Source: Massilia sp. Root418
GTDB taxonomy: Bacteria > Pseudomonadota > Gammaproteobacteria > Burkholderiales > Burkholderiaceae_D
DNA length: 64,000 nt
Direction: 5' to 3'
NCBI RefSeq assembly: GCF_001425265.1
Contig: NZ_LMEC01000025.1
Coordinates: 124,305 to 188,304 of the forward strand
Shown one piece after another: positions 32,751 through 40,707 of the stretch (position 1 is the first letter of the stretch; every line of letters begins with the position of its first letter). The notes beneath the pieces are model-generated. The model did no database searches, was not told the DNA's origin, and saw nothing but the letters and a program-made list of their open reading frames with translations. The position numbers and the translations under genes were made by a program.

Positions 32751-34706
32751 TCAGGCTTGCTGCTTGCCGTGCTGCACGCGCGGGAAGCGCAGGTTGTAGT
32801 GCAGGCCCATGTTGGGGGCGCTCACCACCTTCACCGTACCGCCCAGCGGCCCGGTCACCAGGTTGTACAGGATGTGCGCGCCCAGGCCGCTGCCGCCGGA
32901 GCCGCGCTTGGTGGTGAAGAAGGGGTCGAACAGCTGGCTCAGGGTGCCCTGGTCCATGCCGATGCCGTCGTCGCTGTAGTCGAACTGCACGTGCTCGCCC
33001 TCCACCCGGCCACGGATCTTGATCGAGCCGGACTGCCCCTCGCCGAAGCCGTGCACCAGCGAATTGACCACCATGTTGGTGACGATCTGCGACACGGCGC
33101 CCGGGAAGCTTTCCATCTGGATGTCCGGCGGGCAGTCCACCTCCACCGCGATCGGCTTGCCCTTGAGCTTGGGCTGCAGCGACAGCAGCACTTCGTCCAG
33201 GTATTTGCGCAGGTTGAAGCTGCGCACATTGTCGGAGGACTGGTCCACCGCCACCTGCTTGAAGCTGCGCACCAGCGCGGCCGCGCGCTGGGTGTTGGTG
33301 GTCATGATGCGCAGCGACTGGTCGACAATGTCGAAGAACTGGTTCAGCCCCTCCTCGTCCAGCGCCCCGCTGGCCAGGTCTTCCTTGGTCAGCTTCAGTT
33401 CCTGCACCAGGTGGCTGGTGGCGGTCACGCAGATGCCCAGCGGGGTGTTGATTTCGTGCGCCACGCCGGCCACCAGGCGGCCCAGCGAGGCCAGCTTCTC
33501 CTGCCTTACCAGCTCGCCCTGCGCCGCCTGCAGCTGCGTCAGCGCCGTGTTCAGCGCCGCGTTCTGCTCTTCCAGCGCACTCTTGGCGCGCCGGATGGCG
33601 CGGTCGGCCTGCAGGCGCGAGATCACCACCGCCACGTGGCTGGCCATGAAGGCCAGCACGTCCAGGTCGGACTGCGAATAAATCATGTCCTCGTCGTAGC
33701 TTTGCACCACCAGCACGCCGTAGGCATAGTCGTTCAGCAGGATGGGCGCCCCCATCCAGCTGGTGATCTCTTCATTGCCCAGCGGCCGCTCCACTTCGCC
33801 GGACGCCATCAGCGCCAGGTAGCCCTCGCGGTCCAGCAGTACCGGCTGGCGCTGCTTGAGGATGTAGGAGGTCATGCCCACGCCGTAGGAGAAGCTGGTG
33901 CATGGCGCCGCCGGATCCTTCTCGTCGACGAAGTACGGCACCGTGATCTCGTTGTTGCTGGGGTGGTAGAGCGCGATCAGGAAATTGCGCACCGTCAGCA
34001 CCTCGCTGATGGCCTGGTGCAGGCGCTGGTACATGGTGGTGCGGTCCCATGCGCCGCCCGACAGGCTGGCGATCTCGTACAGTGCGCGCTGCAGGTTTTC
34101 CGCGCGGCGGCGCTCGGCCACCTCGTATTCCAGCGCGGCGGTGCGTTCGTGCACGGCGCGCTCCAGGCGGTCCATGCTCTGCAGGCCTTGCAGGGCGCTG
34201 GAGACGTGGCTGGCGATCAGCTGGAACAGCGCCTGGTCTTCCTCGTTGAAGGTGTGCTGCTTGTCGTAGCTCTGGATCACCATGGCGCCCAGCACCTGCT
34301 GGTTGTGGTCCACCAGCGGGCAGCCCATCCAGTGCTCGGCGGTGGTGCCCAGCCCCCAGCTGCTGCCGTCCACGCCGCGCGAATTGTGCTCCTCGGCCGT
34401 CATGATCAGGCGCTGCCGGTTCAGGATCACCCAGGCGGTCGGCGACTGCTCCGGCGAGGCCAGCTCCACCACTTCACTGCTGTCCGGTGCCTCATCCACC
34501 TCGTCCACGAAATAGACGAAGCGCACCGAGTTGGGACGGCCCTCGTCGCTCAGCGCGACATAGAAGTTGGCCGCATACATGATGCGGCCCAGCGCCTCGT
34601 GCACCGCCTGCACGAACTCGGCAATGTCGGTGCAAGTGCTCGATTTCTGCCCGATTTCGAGCAGGATGCTTTGTACGGCTTCCAGGCGGCTGAGACGGCT
34701 TTCCAT
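32751..34706 (-). CDS. Soluble sensor histidine kinase with two GAF domains
   Basis: A 651-residue kinase without membrane segments. Two GAF domains lie in tandem (about residues 15-175 and 215-370; the repeated cores are GCPLVDHNQQVLGAMVIQSY and GAPILLNDYAYGVLVVQSYD). A coiled coil links to the dimerisation helix with the phospho-His in GRLVAGVAHEINTPLG. The ATPase has the N box (IVTNMVVNSLVHGF), G1 (DDGIGMDQG), F box (LFDPFFTTKRG) and G2 (GSGLGAHI). It should sense a cytoplasmic small molecule or redox state. The gene faces the DUF3369/HD-GYP regulator across one shared terminator, so they may form a pair. Confidence 0.93.
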   Translation of the reverse strand: MESRLSRLEAVQSILLEIGQKSSTCTDIAEFVQAVHEALGRIMYAANFYVALSDEGRPNSVRFVYFVDEVDEAPDSSEVVELASPEQSPTAWVILNRQRLIMTAEEHNSRGVDGSSWGLGTTAEHWMGCPLVDHNQQVLGAMVIQSYDKQHTFNEEDQALFQLIASHVSSALQGLQSMDRLERAVHERTAALEYEVAERRRAENLQRALYEIASLSGGAWDRTTMYQRLHQAISEVLTVRNFLIALYHPSNNEITVPYFVDEKDPAAPCTSFSYGVGMTSYILKQRQPVLLDREGYLALMASGEVERPLGNEEITSWMGAPILLNDYAYGVLVVQSYDEDMIYSQSDLDVLAFMASHVAVVISRLQADRAIRRAKSALEEQNAALNTALTQLQAAQGELVRQEKLASLGRLVAGVAHEINTPLGICVTATSHLVQELKLTKEDLASGALDEEGLNQFFDIVDQSLRIMTTNTQRAAALVRSFKQVAVDQSSDNVRSFNLRKYLDEVLLSLQPKLKGKPIAVEVDCPPDIQMESFPGAVSQIVTNMVVNSLVHGFGEGQSGSIKIRGRVEGEHVQFDYSDDGIGMDQGTLSQLFDPFFTTKRGSGGSGLGAHILYNLVTGPLGGTVKVVSAPNMGLHYNLRFPRVQHGKQQA

Positions 34707-34748
34707 CGATTTTTCCTATGTGCAAGTCAGCACAGGAATGGTAACAGT

Positions 34749-35249
34749 TCAGGCTGGCCGGCGGTAGCCGCTTTCTATCCACGCTGTGGCGCTTGCCACA
34801 CTGAGTTTGAAGGTCGGCAGCGCGCGCACCTGGGCCAGCTCGTCGCCATAGGGGTCGAAGGCGGTCAGGGTGGCGTAGGGCTCGTCCTCGTCCGGCGTGA
34901 TGTCGAAGTTGACGGTGATGTAGGCCGCGCCCTCGGTGTTCACGCGCACGCTCTTGTGCAGCTGCGCGTGCAGCTGCTGCTCGTGGCGGCGCAGCACCTC
35001 GTTGGCGGTCTTGACCAGGGTGTTGAAGGCGTTGACGTCGAGTGGCTTGGGATTTTTCTTGTCGCGGCCCATGGTCCAGGGGCCCACCAGCGCCGGCTCC
35101 GGCTCGCCGTCCTTGATCATGGCCACGGCCCAGCCTTCGTCTTCGTCATTCTTGATCACGCGCGCGGTCCAGCCATTGGCTTGCCACAGGCGGTCTTCCT
35201 GCACCAGGGTGTCCTGCTCGTCGTCGGAAAGGAGAATATCGTCAGTCAT
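34749..35249 (-). CDS. Conserved hypothetical acidic protein
   Basis: A 166-residue protein without signal peptide or membrane segment. It begins MTDDILLSDDEQDTLVQEDR and is markedly acidic in its first 40 residues. Recognisable segments are WTARVIKNDEDEGWAVAMIKDG, VGPWTMGRDKKNPKPLDVNA and the C-terminal SATAWIESGYRR. It is read convergent to nothing and lies 42 bp before the histidine kinase start, co-oriented, so it might be cotranscribed with it. I do not recognise a family; no function can be given. Confidence 0.7.
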   Translation of the reverse strand: MTDDILLSDDEQDTLVQEDRLWQANGWTARVIKNDEDEGWAVAMIKDGEPEPALVGPWTMGRDKKNPKPLDVNAFNTLVKTANEVLRRHEQQLHAQLHKSVRVNTEGAAYITVNFDITPDEDEPYATLTAFDPYGDELAQVRALPTFKLSVASATAWIESGYRRPA

Positions 35250-35303
35250 GGGCGCTCGCTTTACTGGATATATATACAGTTAAAAACCGTATCATATCGC
35301 AAT

Positions 35304-36350
35304 TTACGTCTTGCGCGGAACTGTTGTCGAATTGCGCACCATCAGTTCCGGCTTCAGGCGGATTTCCATCTGCCCGTCCCCGGCCCCGCCTTCCGCCCCT
35401 TCCGCCCGCAAGCGGCGCAGCACCAGCTGGGCCGCCTGCACGCCCATGGCGTGGTGGCCGATGCGGATGGTCGTCAGCGGCGGATTCACCATGTCCACGA
35501 AGGGCATGTCGTTGTGGCCCACCACCGACACGTCCTCCGGGCAGCGCAGGCCGCGCTCGCGCAGCGCGTCGTAGCAGCCCAGCGCCAGCAGGTCGTTGCC
35601 GGCCAGGATGGCGGTGGCCTGCGGATAGCGCGCCAGCGCGCCCAGGCAGCCGGCGCGGCCTGCCTCGCGGGTGTAGGCGCTGCAGTCGAACAGCCACATG
35701 TCCTCGCGCGCCACGCCGTGCGCGGCCAGCGCCAGTTCGTAGCCCTCGCGCCGCAGGTGGCCGGTGGACAGCGTCTGCGGCCCCACCAGGTGCACGATGT
35801 GGCGGTGGCCCAGCGCCAGCAGGTGCTCCACCGCCAGCCGCATGCCCGCGTACTCGTCGTTCACCACGCTGGACACGCGGCCCCGGTCCTCGCTGCGGTT
35901 CACCGTCACCAGCGCCACGCCGGCTTCCAGGCAGTGCGTGACAATCGGATCGTCGCGCGTGGCGGTGGCCAGGATCAGGGCGTCCACCTGGCGCGCCAGC
36001 AGCTGGTCCACCACGAAGCGCTGCTGTTCCGGGTCTTCGCCGGCATTGGTCACCAGGGCCACGTAGCCGTGCTTGCGCAGCTCGTCCTCGATGCCCAGCA
36101 CGATGGGCGGAAACACCGGGTTGGTGATATCGGGCAGTATCACGCCGACGATGTTGGAGCGCCGCGTGCGCAGCGCCGCCGCCATCTTGTTGGGCCGGTA
36201 GCCGTGCCTGGCTGCCTCCTTCAGCACGCGCTGGGCCACCTCCTCGCCCACCATGTGCCGGGTTTCCGGGTCCATCACGCGGCCCACCGTGGAGGTGTGC
36301 ACGCCCAGGATTGCCGCCAGGCCCTTGAGCGTCATCTTTTTCTGCTGCAT
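35304..36350 (-). CDS. LacI-family transcriptional repressor
   Basis: A 348-residue regulator. The N-terminal HTH is MTLKGLAAILGVHTSTVGRV, followed by the hinge (RPNKMAAALRTRRSNIVGVI) and a periplasmic-binding-protein-like effector domain (PDITNPVFPPIVLGIEDEL, ILAGNDLLALGCYDALRERG, SVVGHNDMPFVDMVNPPLTT, IRIGHHAMGVQAAQLVL). It is divergent from the ring-cleavage operon; two identical palindromes of LacI type lie between them. The repressor should release DNA on binding the pathway substrate or an intermediate and probably regulates itself. A stop-side run to 35304 abuts the upstream unknown gene with 54 bp between. Confidence 0.95.
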   Translation of the reverse strand: MQQKKMTLKGLAAILGVHTSTVGRVMDPETRHMVGEEVAQRVLKEAARHGYRPNKMAAALRTRRSNIVGVILPDITNPVFPPIVLGIEDELRKHGYVALVTNAGEDPEQQRFVVDQLLARQVDALILATATRDDPIVTHCLEAGVALVTVNRSEDRGRVSSVVNDEYAGMRLAVEHLLALGHRHIVHLVGPQTLSTGHLRREGYELALAAHGVAREDMWLFDCSAYTREAGRAGCLGALARYPQATAILAGNDLLALGCYDALRERGLRCPEDVSVVGHNDMPFVDMVNPPLTTIRIGHHAMGVQAAQLVLRRLRAEGAEGGAGDGQMEIRLKPELMVRNSTTVPRKT

Positions 36351-36427
36351 AGGCTGTTCCGCACCTTCCGCTAATCGATGTCGTATTTTCGCACGCCGGG
36401 GCTGCCCAGCGTAAACGGCGCAATTAA

Positions 36428-36441
36428 TGCGAACGTTCGCA
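36428..36441. promoter_or_regulatory. LacI-type operator O1
   Basis: TGCGAACGTTCGCA, a perfect 14-bp palindrome with the central CG of LacI/GalR operators. It is 19 bp upstream of the -35 of the catabolic promoter and 78 bp upstream of the repressor start, so it could serve both directions. Confidence 0.85.
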
Positions 36442-36459
36442 AATATTTTTCAGATGTTC

Positions 36460-36487
36460 TTGATTTGGCCGCTTGTTCTGCTAACAT
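36460..36487 (+). promoter_or_regulatory. Promoter of the ring-cleavage operon
   Basis: TTGATT (36460-36465), 16-bp spacer, TAACAT (36482-36487). Placed between the two operators, so the repressor would block it or loop around it. Confidence 0.6.
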
Positions 36488-36495
36488 CAAGCCAA

Positions 36496-36509
36496 TGCGA
36501 ACGTTCGCA
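36496..36509. promoter_or_regulatory. LacI-type operator O2
   Basis: An identical second copy of TGCGAACGTTCGCA, 68 bp after O1, starting eight bases past the -10 and so covering the transcription start region. Both copies have an extra A before them (AATGCG...). Confidence 0.85.
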
Positions 36510-36538
36510 TAACTATTCCAGCATGGAGGAGACAGCCA

Positions 36539-37438
36539 GTGGACATGAATACCGCCAACATCATCGACGGCGAGGCATCCGTCACCGCCGTGGCGCACGC
36601 CGCCATGGCCCGCACGCCCGATCCCCGGCTGCGCCAGCTGGTGGCCGCCTTTGTCGACCACATGCACGCGCTGATACGGGAAGTGGACCTGACCGAAGCA
36701 GAATTCGACACGGTGCTCAAGTTCGTCACCGACATCGGCCAGCAGACCAACGACGTGCACAACGAGGTGGTGCTGGCGGCCGACGTGCTGGGCATCTCGA
36801 CCCTGGTCGCGCTGCGCAACAATCCGCAAAACCAGGGCCAGAGCGCGGCCGCCCTGCTCGGCCCCTTCTGGCGCGCGGCCGCGCCGCTGTGCGCCAACGG
36901 CGACTCGATTGCGCGCGGCGACACGCCCGGCACGCCCATGCACGTGTACGGCCAGGTGCGCGGCGTGGACGGCCAGCCCATCTGCGGCGCCAAGGTCGAC
37001 GTGTGGCAGGCCTCGCCGGCCGGCCTGTACGAAAACCAGGACGCGCAGCAGCCCGAGATGAACCTGCGCGGCTATTTCATGACCGGCGAGGATGGCCGCT
37101 ACAGCTTCCGCACCGTGCGGCCGGCCGGCTATCCGGTCCCCACCCATGGCGCGGTGGGCGTGCTGCTGCGGCTGCAGGAGCGGCACTGCATGCGGCCCGC
37201 GCACGTGCACTTCATGGTCTCCCACCCGCGCTGCAAGACGCTGATCACCCAGGTCTTCGCCGACGACTGCGACCACCTCGGCAGCGACGTCTCCTTCGGC
37301 GTGACCAAGCCGCTGGTGGGGCAGTTCGTGCGCCACGCGGCCGATCCGGCGGCCGGGGCCGGCGAGTACTACACCCTCAATTACGACTTCGTGCTGGAGC
37401 CGGGCGAGAGCTGCTTCCCCGAAGCGCCCATCAAATAA
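36539..37438 (+). CDS. Intradiol ring-cleavage dioxygenase (hydroxyquinol/catechol 1,2-dioxygenase family)
   Basis: A 299-residue non-haem Fe(III) dioxygenase. The N-terminal dimerisation domain (residues about 20-110, LRQLVAAFVDHMHALIREVD, EVVLAADVLGISTLV) is typical of catechol/hydroxyquinol enzymes. The catalytic domain has Tyr ligands in GLYENQ and in AGYPVP, and His ligands in the RPAHVHFMV region. It opens a catechol or hydroxyquinol ring between the hydroxyls; hydroxyquinol would give maleylacetate. Start is GTG 36539: GGAGGA at 36525-36530 is eight bases before it, against 14 for the ATG at 36545. First gene of an operon of seven. Which diol is used cannot be decided by eye. Confidence 0.88.
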   Translation: MDMNTANIIDGEASVTAVAHAAMARTPDPRLRQLVAAFVDHMHALIREVDLTEAEFDTVLKFVTDIGQQTNDVHNEVVLAADVLGISTLVALRNNPQNQGQSAAALLGPFWRAAAPLCANGDSIARGDTPGTPMHVYGQVRGVDGQPICGAKVDVWQASPAGLYENQDAQQPEMNLRGYFMTGEDGRYSFRTVRPAGYPVPTHGAVGVLLRLQERHCMRPAHVHFMVSHPRCKTLITQVFADDCDHLGSDVSFGVTKPLVGQFVRHAADPAAGAGEYYTLNYDFVLEPGESCFPEAPIK

Positions 37439-37448
37439 AGGACTACGC

Positions 37449-38261
37449 ATGCCCACATCATCCCTTCCACTCGCCGGCCAGGTGGCTGTCATCGCCGGCG
37501 GCGCGGGCGCCATCGGCTACGCCAGCGCGCAGCGCCTGGCCGCCCGGGGCGCGCGCGTCGTGCTGCTCGGCCGCGCCGGCGGCGACGCGCACGCCAAGGC
37601 CGCCTCGCTGCCCGCCGTGCCGCGCGCCGGCGGCGCAGGCTCGCCCACCAGTGCGCACGCCGCCGATGGCGCGCACTGCGCCATCGACGCCGACCTGGCC
37701 GACAGCGCCGCGCTGGCCCGCGCCGCCGCCGAGGTGCGCGAGCGCTACGGCCGCGCCGACATCCTGGTCAACTCGGCCGGCTTCACCCAGCCGGTGCCGC
37801 ACGCCGACCTGGACGCGCTGACCGACGACCTGATCGACGCCATCTTCACCGCCAACTGGCGCGCGCCGTTCGCCGCGATCCGTGCCTTCGCGCCGCTGCT
37901 GCGCGCTTCCGGCCACGGGCTGGTGGTGAACATCTCCTCCATCGCTGCCAGCACCGGCATCGGCAGCAATGTGGCCTACTGCGCCGCCAAGGCCGGCCTG
38001 GATACCATGGCCAATTCCCTGGGCCGCGCGCTGGCGCCGCAGATCCGCGTCATCAACGTCTCGCCCGGCGTGGTGGACAGCCACTTCGTGCCCGGCCGCG
38101 ACGCCGCCTTCAACGACAAGCAAGCGGCCACCACCCCGCTCAAGCGCATCGGCCAGCCGGACGACATCGCCGCCGCCGTCGAAGCCTGCGCCACCACGCT
38201 GTTGTTCGCCACCGGCAGCGTGATCCGCATCGACGGCGGCCGCCATCTCGGCGCGGCCTGA
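37449..38261 (+). CDS. SDR-family oxidoreductase
   Basis: A 270-residue short-chain dehydrogenase/reductase. The cofactor motif reads GGAGAIG at residues 17-23, in place of TG-x-x-x-G-x-G. Other landmarks are VNSAG, the catalytic Ser in NISSIAAS, Tyr and Lys in YCAAK, and VSPGVVDS. After the second strand there is an Ala/Gly/Pro-rich insert of about 30 residues (residues 40-70). C-terminal IDGGRHL is classical. It is 10 bp downstream of the dioxygenase gene and probably oxidises or reduces a hydroxyl/keto intermediate of the pathway. NAD versus NADP preference is not clear. Confidence 0.88.
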   Translation: MPTSSLPLAGQVAVIAGGAGAIGYASAQRLAARGARVVLLGRAGGDAHAKAASLPAVPRAGGAGSPTSAHAADGAHCAIDADLADSAALARAAAEVRERYGRADILVNSAGFTQPVPHADLDALTDDLIDAIFTANWRAPFAAIRAFAPLLRASGHGLVVNISSIAASTGIGSNVAYCAAKAGLDTMANSLGRALAPQIRVINVSPGVVDSHFVPGRDAAFNDKQAATTPLKRIGQPDDIAAAVEACATTLLFATGSVIRIDGGRHLGAA

Positions 38262-38270
38262 GGAGCGCAG

Positions 38271-39209
38271 ATGAACAAGACCATCATCACCTGCGCCGTC
38301 ACCGGCAACATCGTCAAGCCGGAGCAGCATCCGGACCTGCCGGTCACGCCGCGCCAGATCGCGCAAGCCTGCCTGGACGCGGCCGACGCCGGCGCCGCCG
38401 TGGTCCACATCCACGTGCGCGACCCGCGCAGCGGCCTGCCGTCCATGGAGCTGGACCACTACGCCGAAGTAATGCAGCGCATCCGCGAGCAGAACCGCGA
38501 CCTGGTGATCAACCTCACCACCGGTCCCGGCGGCCGCTTCATCCCCAGTGCGGACGACCCGCAGGTGGCCGCCCCCGGCAGCACCCTGATGCAGCCGGAA
38601 AAGCGCGTGGCCCACATCGCAGCGCTGCGCCCGGACATCGCCACGCTGGACCTCAACACCATGAATTCCGGCGCGGACGTGGTCATCAACACGCCCGCCA
38701 ACGTGCGCCGCATGGCCAGGGTGATACGCGAGGCGGGCGTGCTGCCGGAGATCGAGATCTTCGATTCGGGCGACCTGCACCTGGCGCGCGACCTGATCGC
38801 CGACGGGACCCTGGCCGGGCCGGGCCTGTTCAGCTTTGTGCTGGGCGTGCACTACGGCTTCAACGCCAGCCCGGAAACCATGGCCTATGCGCGCGGCCTG
38901 CTGCCGCCCGGCGCAATGTGGACCGGCTTCGGCATCGGCCGCCACGAATTCCCCATGGTGGCGCAAGCCTGGCTGCTGGGCGGGCATGTGCGGGTCGGCT
39001 TCGAGGACAACCTCTACATCGCCAAGGGCAAGCTGGCCAGGGACAACGCGGAACTGGTGGCGCGTGCGCGGCTGATCGTCGAATCGCTGGGCGGCGCCGT
39101 GGCCAGCGCGGCCGAAGCCCGGACCATGCTGAACCTGCACGGCGGGTTACGCGGCTGCGCCGCTAACCCGCCCTACGCAAACCAGGCAACCCAGGCAAAC
39201 GGAACTTAG
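38271..39209 (+). CDS. BKACE family beta-keto acid cleavage enzyme (DUF849)
   Basis: A 312-residue TIM-barrel enzyme of the 3-keto-5-aminohexanoate cleavage family. The Zn ligands are in VVHIHVRD and near the C-terminal side of the barrel; GPGGRFIPS, EIEIFDSGDLH, WTGFGIGRHEFPM and VRVGFEDNLY are family hallmarks. The reaction transfers the acyl part of a beta-keto acid to CoA from acetyl-CoA, giving acetoacetate and a new acyl-CoA. The natural end should be near TMLNL (39140); instead translation continues 23 residues through a REP-like palindrome to a stop at 39209. In this operon the substrate may be a ring-cleavage product such as 3-oxoadipate or maleylacetate; that is inference. Confidence 0.9.
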   Translation: MNKTIITCAVTGNIVKPEQHPDLPVTPRQIAQACLDAADAGAAVVHIHVRDPRSGLPSMELDHYAEVMQRIREQNRDLVINLTTGPGGRFIPSADDPQVAAPGSTLMQPEKRVAHIAALRPDIATLDLNTMNSGADVVINTPANVRRMARVIREAGVLPEIEIFDSGDLHLARDLIADGTLAGPGLFSFVLGVHYGFNASPETMAYARGLLPPGAMWTGFGIGRHEFPMVAQAWLLGGHVRVGFEDNLYIAKGKLARDNAELVARARLIVESLGGAVASAAEARTMLNLHGGLRGCAANPPYANQATQANGT

Positions 39210-39248
39210 ACCTGTAGGGCGGGTTAGCGGCATGCCGCGTAACCCGCC
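39141..39248. repeat. REP-like palindromic doublet overlapping the end of the BKACE gene
   Basis: Two inverted copies of the core. 39141-39176 reads GGCGGGTTACGCGG facing CCGCTAACCCGCCCTAC; 39214-39248 reads GTAGGGCGGGTTAGCGG facing CCGCGTAACCCGCC. Together they form a large imperfect palindrome. The first copy and spacer encode the last residues of the upstream gene. The same family is at 13543-13642. Confidence 0.85.
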
Positions 39249-39297
39249 AAGCGCCGCCGCAAAGCCATCAGCACCACCAACACAAAAGGAGAACCAC

Positions 39298-40293
39298 ATG
39301 AACACCGTACGCGTTACCGAAAAAGCCGCCAGCATCGACCTGCTGGCCCCCACCCTCTCCACCACCGAGCGCCCGCGTGCGCAGCCCGGCCAGTGCGTGA
39401 TCGAAGTCCACAGCGCCGGCGTGAACCCCAGCGACGTGAAGGCCGCGCTGGGCGCCATGCCGCACGCCATCTGGCCGCGCACGCCGGGCCGCGACTACGC
39501 CGGCGTGGTGATCGACGGTCCCGCCGAATGGATCGGCAAGGAAGTGTGGGGCAGCGGCGGTGAACTGGGCATCCGCCGCGACGGCACCCACGCGCGCTAC
39601 CTGGTGCTGGACACCGCCGCCGTGCGCGCCAAGCCGGCCAGCGTGCCGATGCTGGAGGCAGGCGCGGTGGGCGTGCCCTTCATCACCGCCTACGAAGGCC
39701 TGCGCCGCGCCGGCCTGCCGCAGGCGGGCGAAGTGGTGCTGGTCATGGGCGGCAACGGCAAGGTGGGCCAGGCCACCATACAGCTGGCCACCCGCGCCAG
39801 CGCCCGCGTGTTCGCGGTGGAACGCAGCAAGGAAGCGTACATCGGCCATGCCAGCGGCGCGGTTGACATGATCGCCGCAGATACCCAGGACATCGCCGCC
39901 TACGTGCGCGACAAGACCGGCGGCCACGGCGCGGACATCGTCTACAACACCGTCGGCAGCCCCTACTTCGAACAGGCCAACGCGGCGCTGGCCACCGGCG
40001 GGCGGCAGATCTTCATCTCCACCATCGAGCGCGCGGTGCCCTTCGATATCTTCGCCTTCTACCGCGGCCAGCACACCTACGTCGGCATCGATACCCTGGC
40101 GCTGGACTCGCTGGCCTGCGCCCGCATCCTCGACGCGCTGGCGCCCGGCTTCGCCGACGGCACGCTGAAGCCTTTCCCGGTACTGGCCGACACCATCTAC
40201 GCGCTCAAGGACGCCCTGCAAGGCTATCGCGCAGTGCTGGGCGGCGCGCGCGAGCGTGTGGTCTTGCAGCCGGCCCTGCAGCCCGCCCTGTAG
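39298..40293 (+). CDS. MDR-superfamily (zinc-binding alcohol dehydrogenase/quinone oxidoreductase) protein
   Basis: A 331-residue medium-chain dehydrogenase/reductase. The N-terminal GroES-like part has IEVHSAGVNPSDVKAALG and the GRDYAGVV turn. The catalytic Cys/His Zn cluster of classical alcohol dehydrogenase is not evident, so it is nearer the Zn-free quinone oxidoreductase/enoyl reductase branch. The cofactor motif is VLVMGGNGKVGQATIQLA. AAAGGAG (39287-39293) fixes the ATG at 39298. The C-terminus repeats LQPALQPAL. In this operon it could reduce a double bond or ketone of the ring-cleavage product; maleylacetate reduction is one candidate, although the usual reductase is an iron-type enzyme. 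Confidence 0.85.
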   Translation: MNTVRVTEKAASIDLLAPTLSTTERPRAQPGQCVIEVHSAGVNPSDVKAALGAMPHAIWPRTPGRDYAGVVIDGPAEWIGKEVWGSGGELGIRRDGTHARYLVLDTAAVRAKPASVPMLEAGAVGVPFITAYEGLRRAGLPQAGEVVLVMGGNGKVGQATIQLATRASARVFAVERSKEAYIGHASGAVDMIAADTQDIAAYVRDKTGGHGADIVYNTVGSPYFEQANAALATGGRQIFISTIERAVPFDIFAFYRGQHTYVGIDTLALDSLACARILDALAPGFADGTLKPFPVLADTIYALKDALQGYRAVLGGARERVVLQPALQPAL

Positions 40294-40295
40294 CC

Positions 40296-40655
40296 ATGAA
40301 CCTGACGCGCTACCACGCCGCCCCCGCCTACTATCCGCCCAACCACGAAGGCATGCACTGCCTGCGGTTGCAGGGGCACGAGGCGGGACCATCCGACACC
40401 CTGTGGCTCGGCCTGTCGCACCTGCTGCCCGGCGGCGGCACCACGCTCGACGCATCCGGCGTGGAGAAGCTGTACGTGGTGCTGGAAGGCGAAGTCACCA
40501 TCGTCACCGAAGACGGCGGACAGGTGCGCGAGCACGTGCTGCGCCAATACGATTCCGCGCGCCTGGCGCCCGGAGAAAAGAGGGCCTTGAAGAACAACAC
40601 CAATCACCCGGCCAGCATCCTGCTCGCCATGCCATACCAGTCAAACAAGTTGTAA
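40296..40655 (+). CDS. Small cupin-domain protein with non-canonical metal site
   Basis: A 119-residue single-domain cupin. The fold is visible: GLSHLLPGGGTTLDASGVEKLYVVLEGEVTIV corresponds to motif 1 and LAPGEKRALKNNTNHPAS to motif 2. The two His of motif 1 and the His of motif 2 are replaced (by Asp/Ser and Leu respectively); only the Glu before the Tyr of motif 1 stays. It is therefore probably not a metal-dependent oxygenase; a binding or isomerase role is possible. It starts 3 bp after the MDR stop and precedes the symporter by 52 bp. Confidence 0.82.
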   Translation: MNLTRYHAAPAYYPPNHEGMHCLRLQGHEAGPSDTLWLGLSHLLPGGGTTLDASGVEKLYVVLEGEVTIVTEDGGQVREHVLRQYDSARLAPGEKRALKNNTNHPASILLAMPYQSNKL

Positions 40656-40707
40656 ACAATACGCTAGACCTTGATCGAAGCACACGACGAAGTATTGGAG
40701 GAGACAC

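Noticed and set aside
32199-36374. A 1391-codon open frame on the plus strand
   Set aside because: It runs opposite the HD-GYP end, the histidine kinase, an unknown gene and the LacI repressor, all well supported. Its translation is His/Arg/Ala-rich without any domain, as expected for a shadow frame in high-GC DNA.
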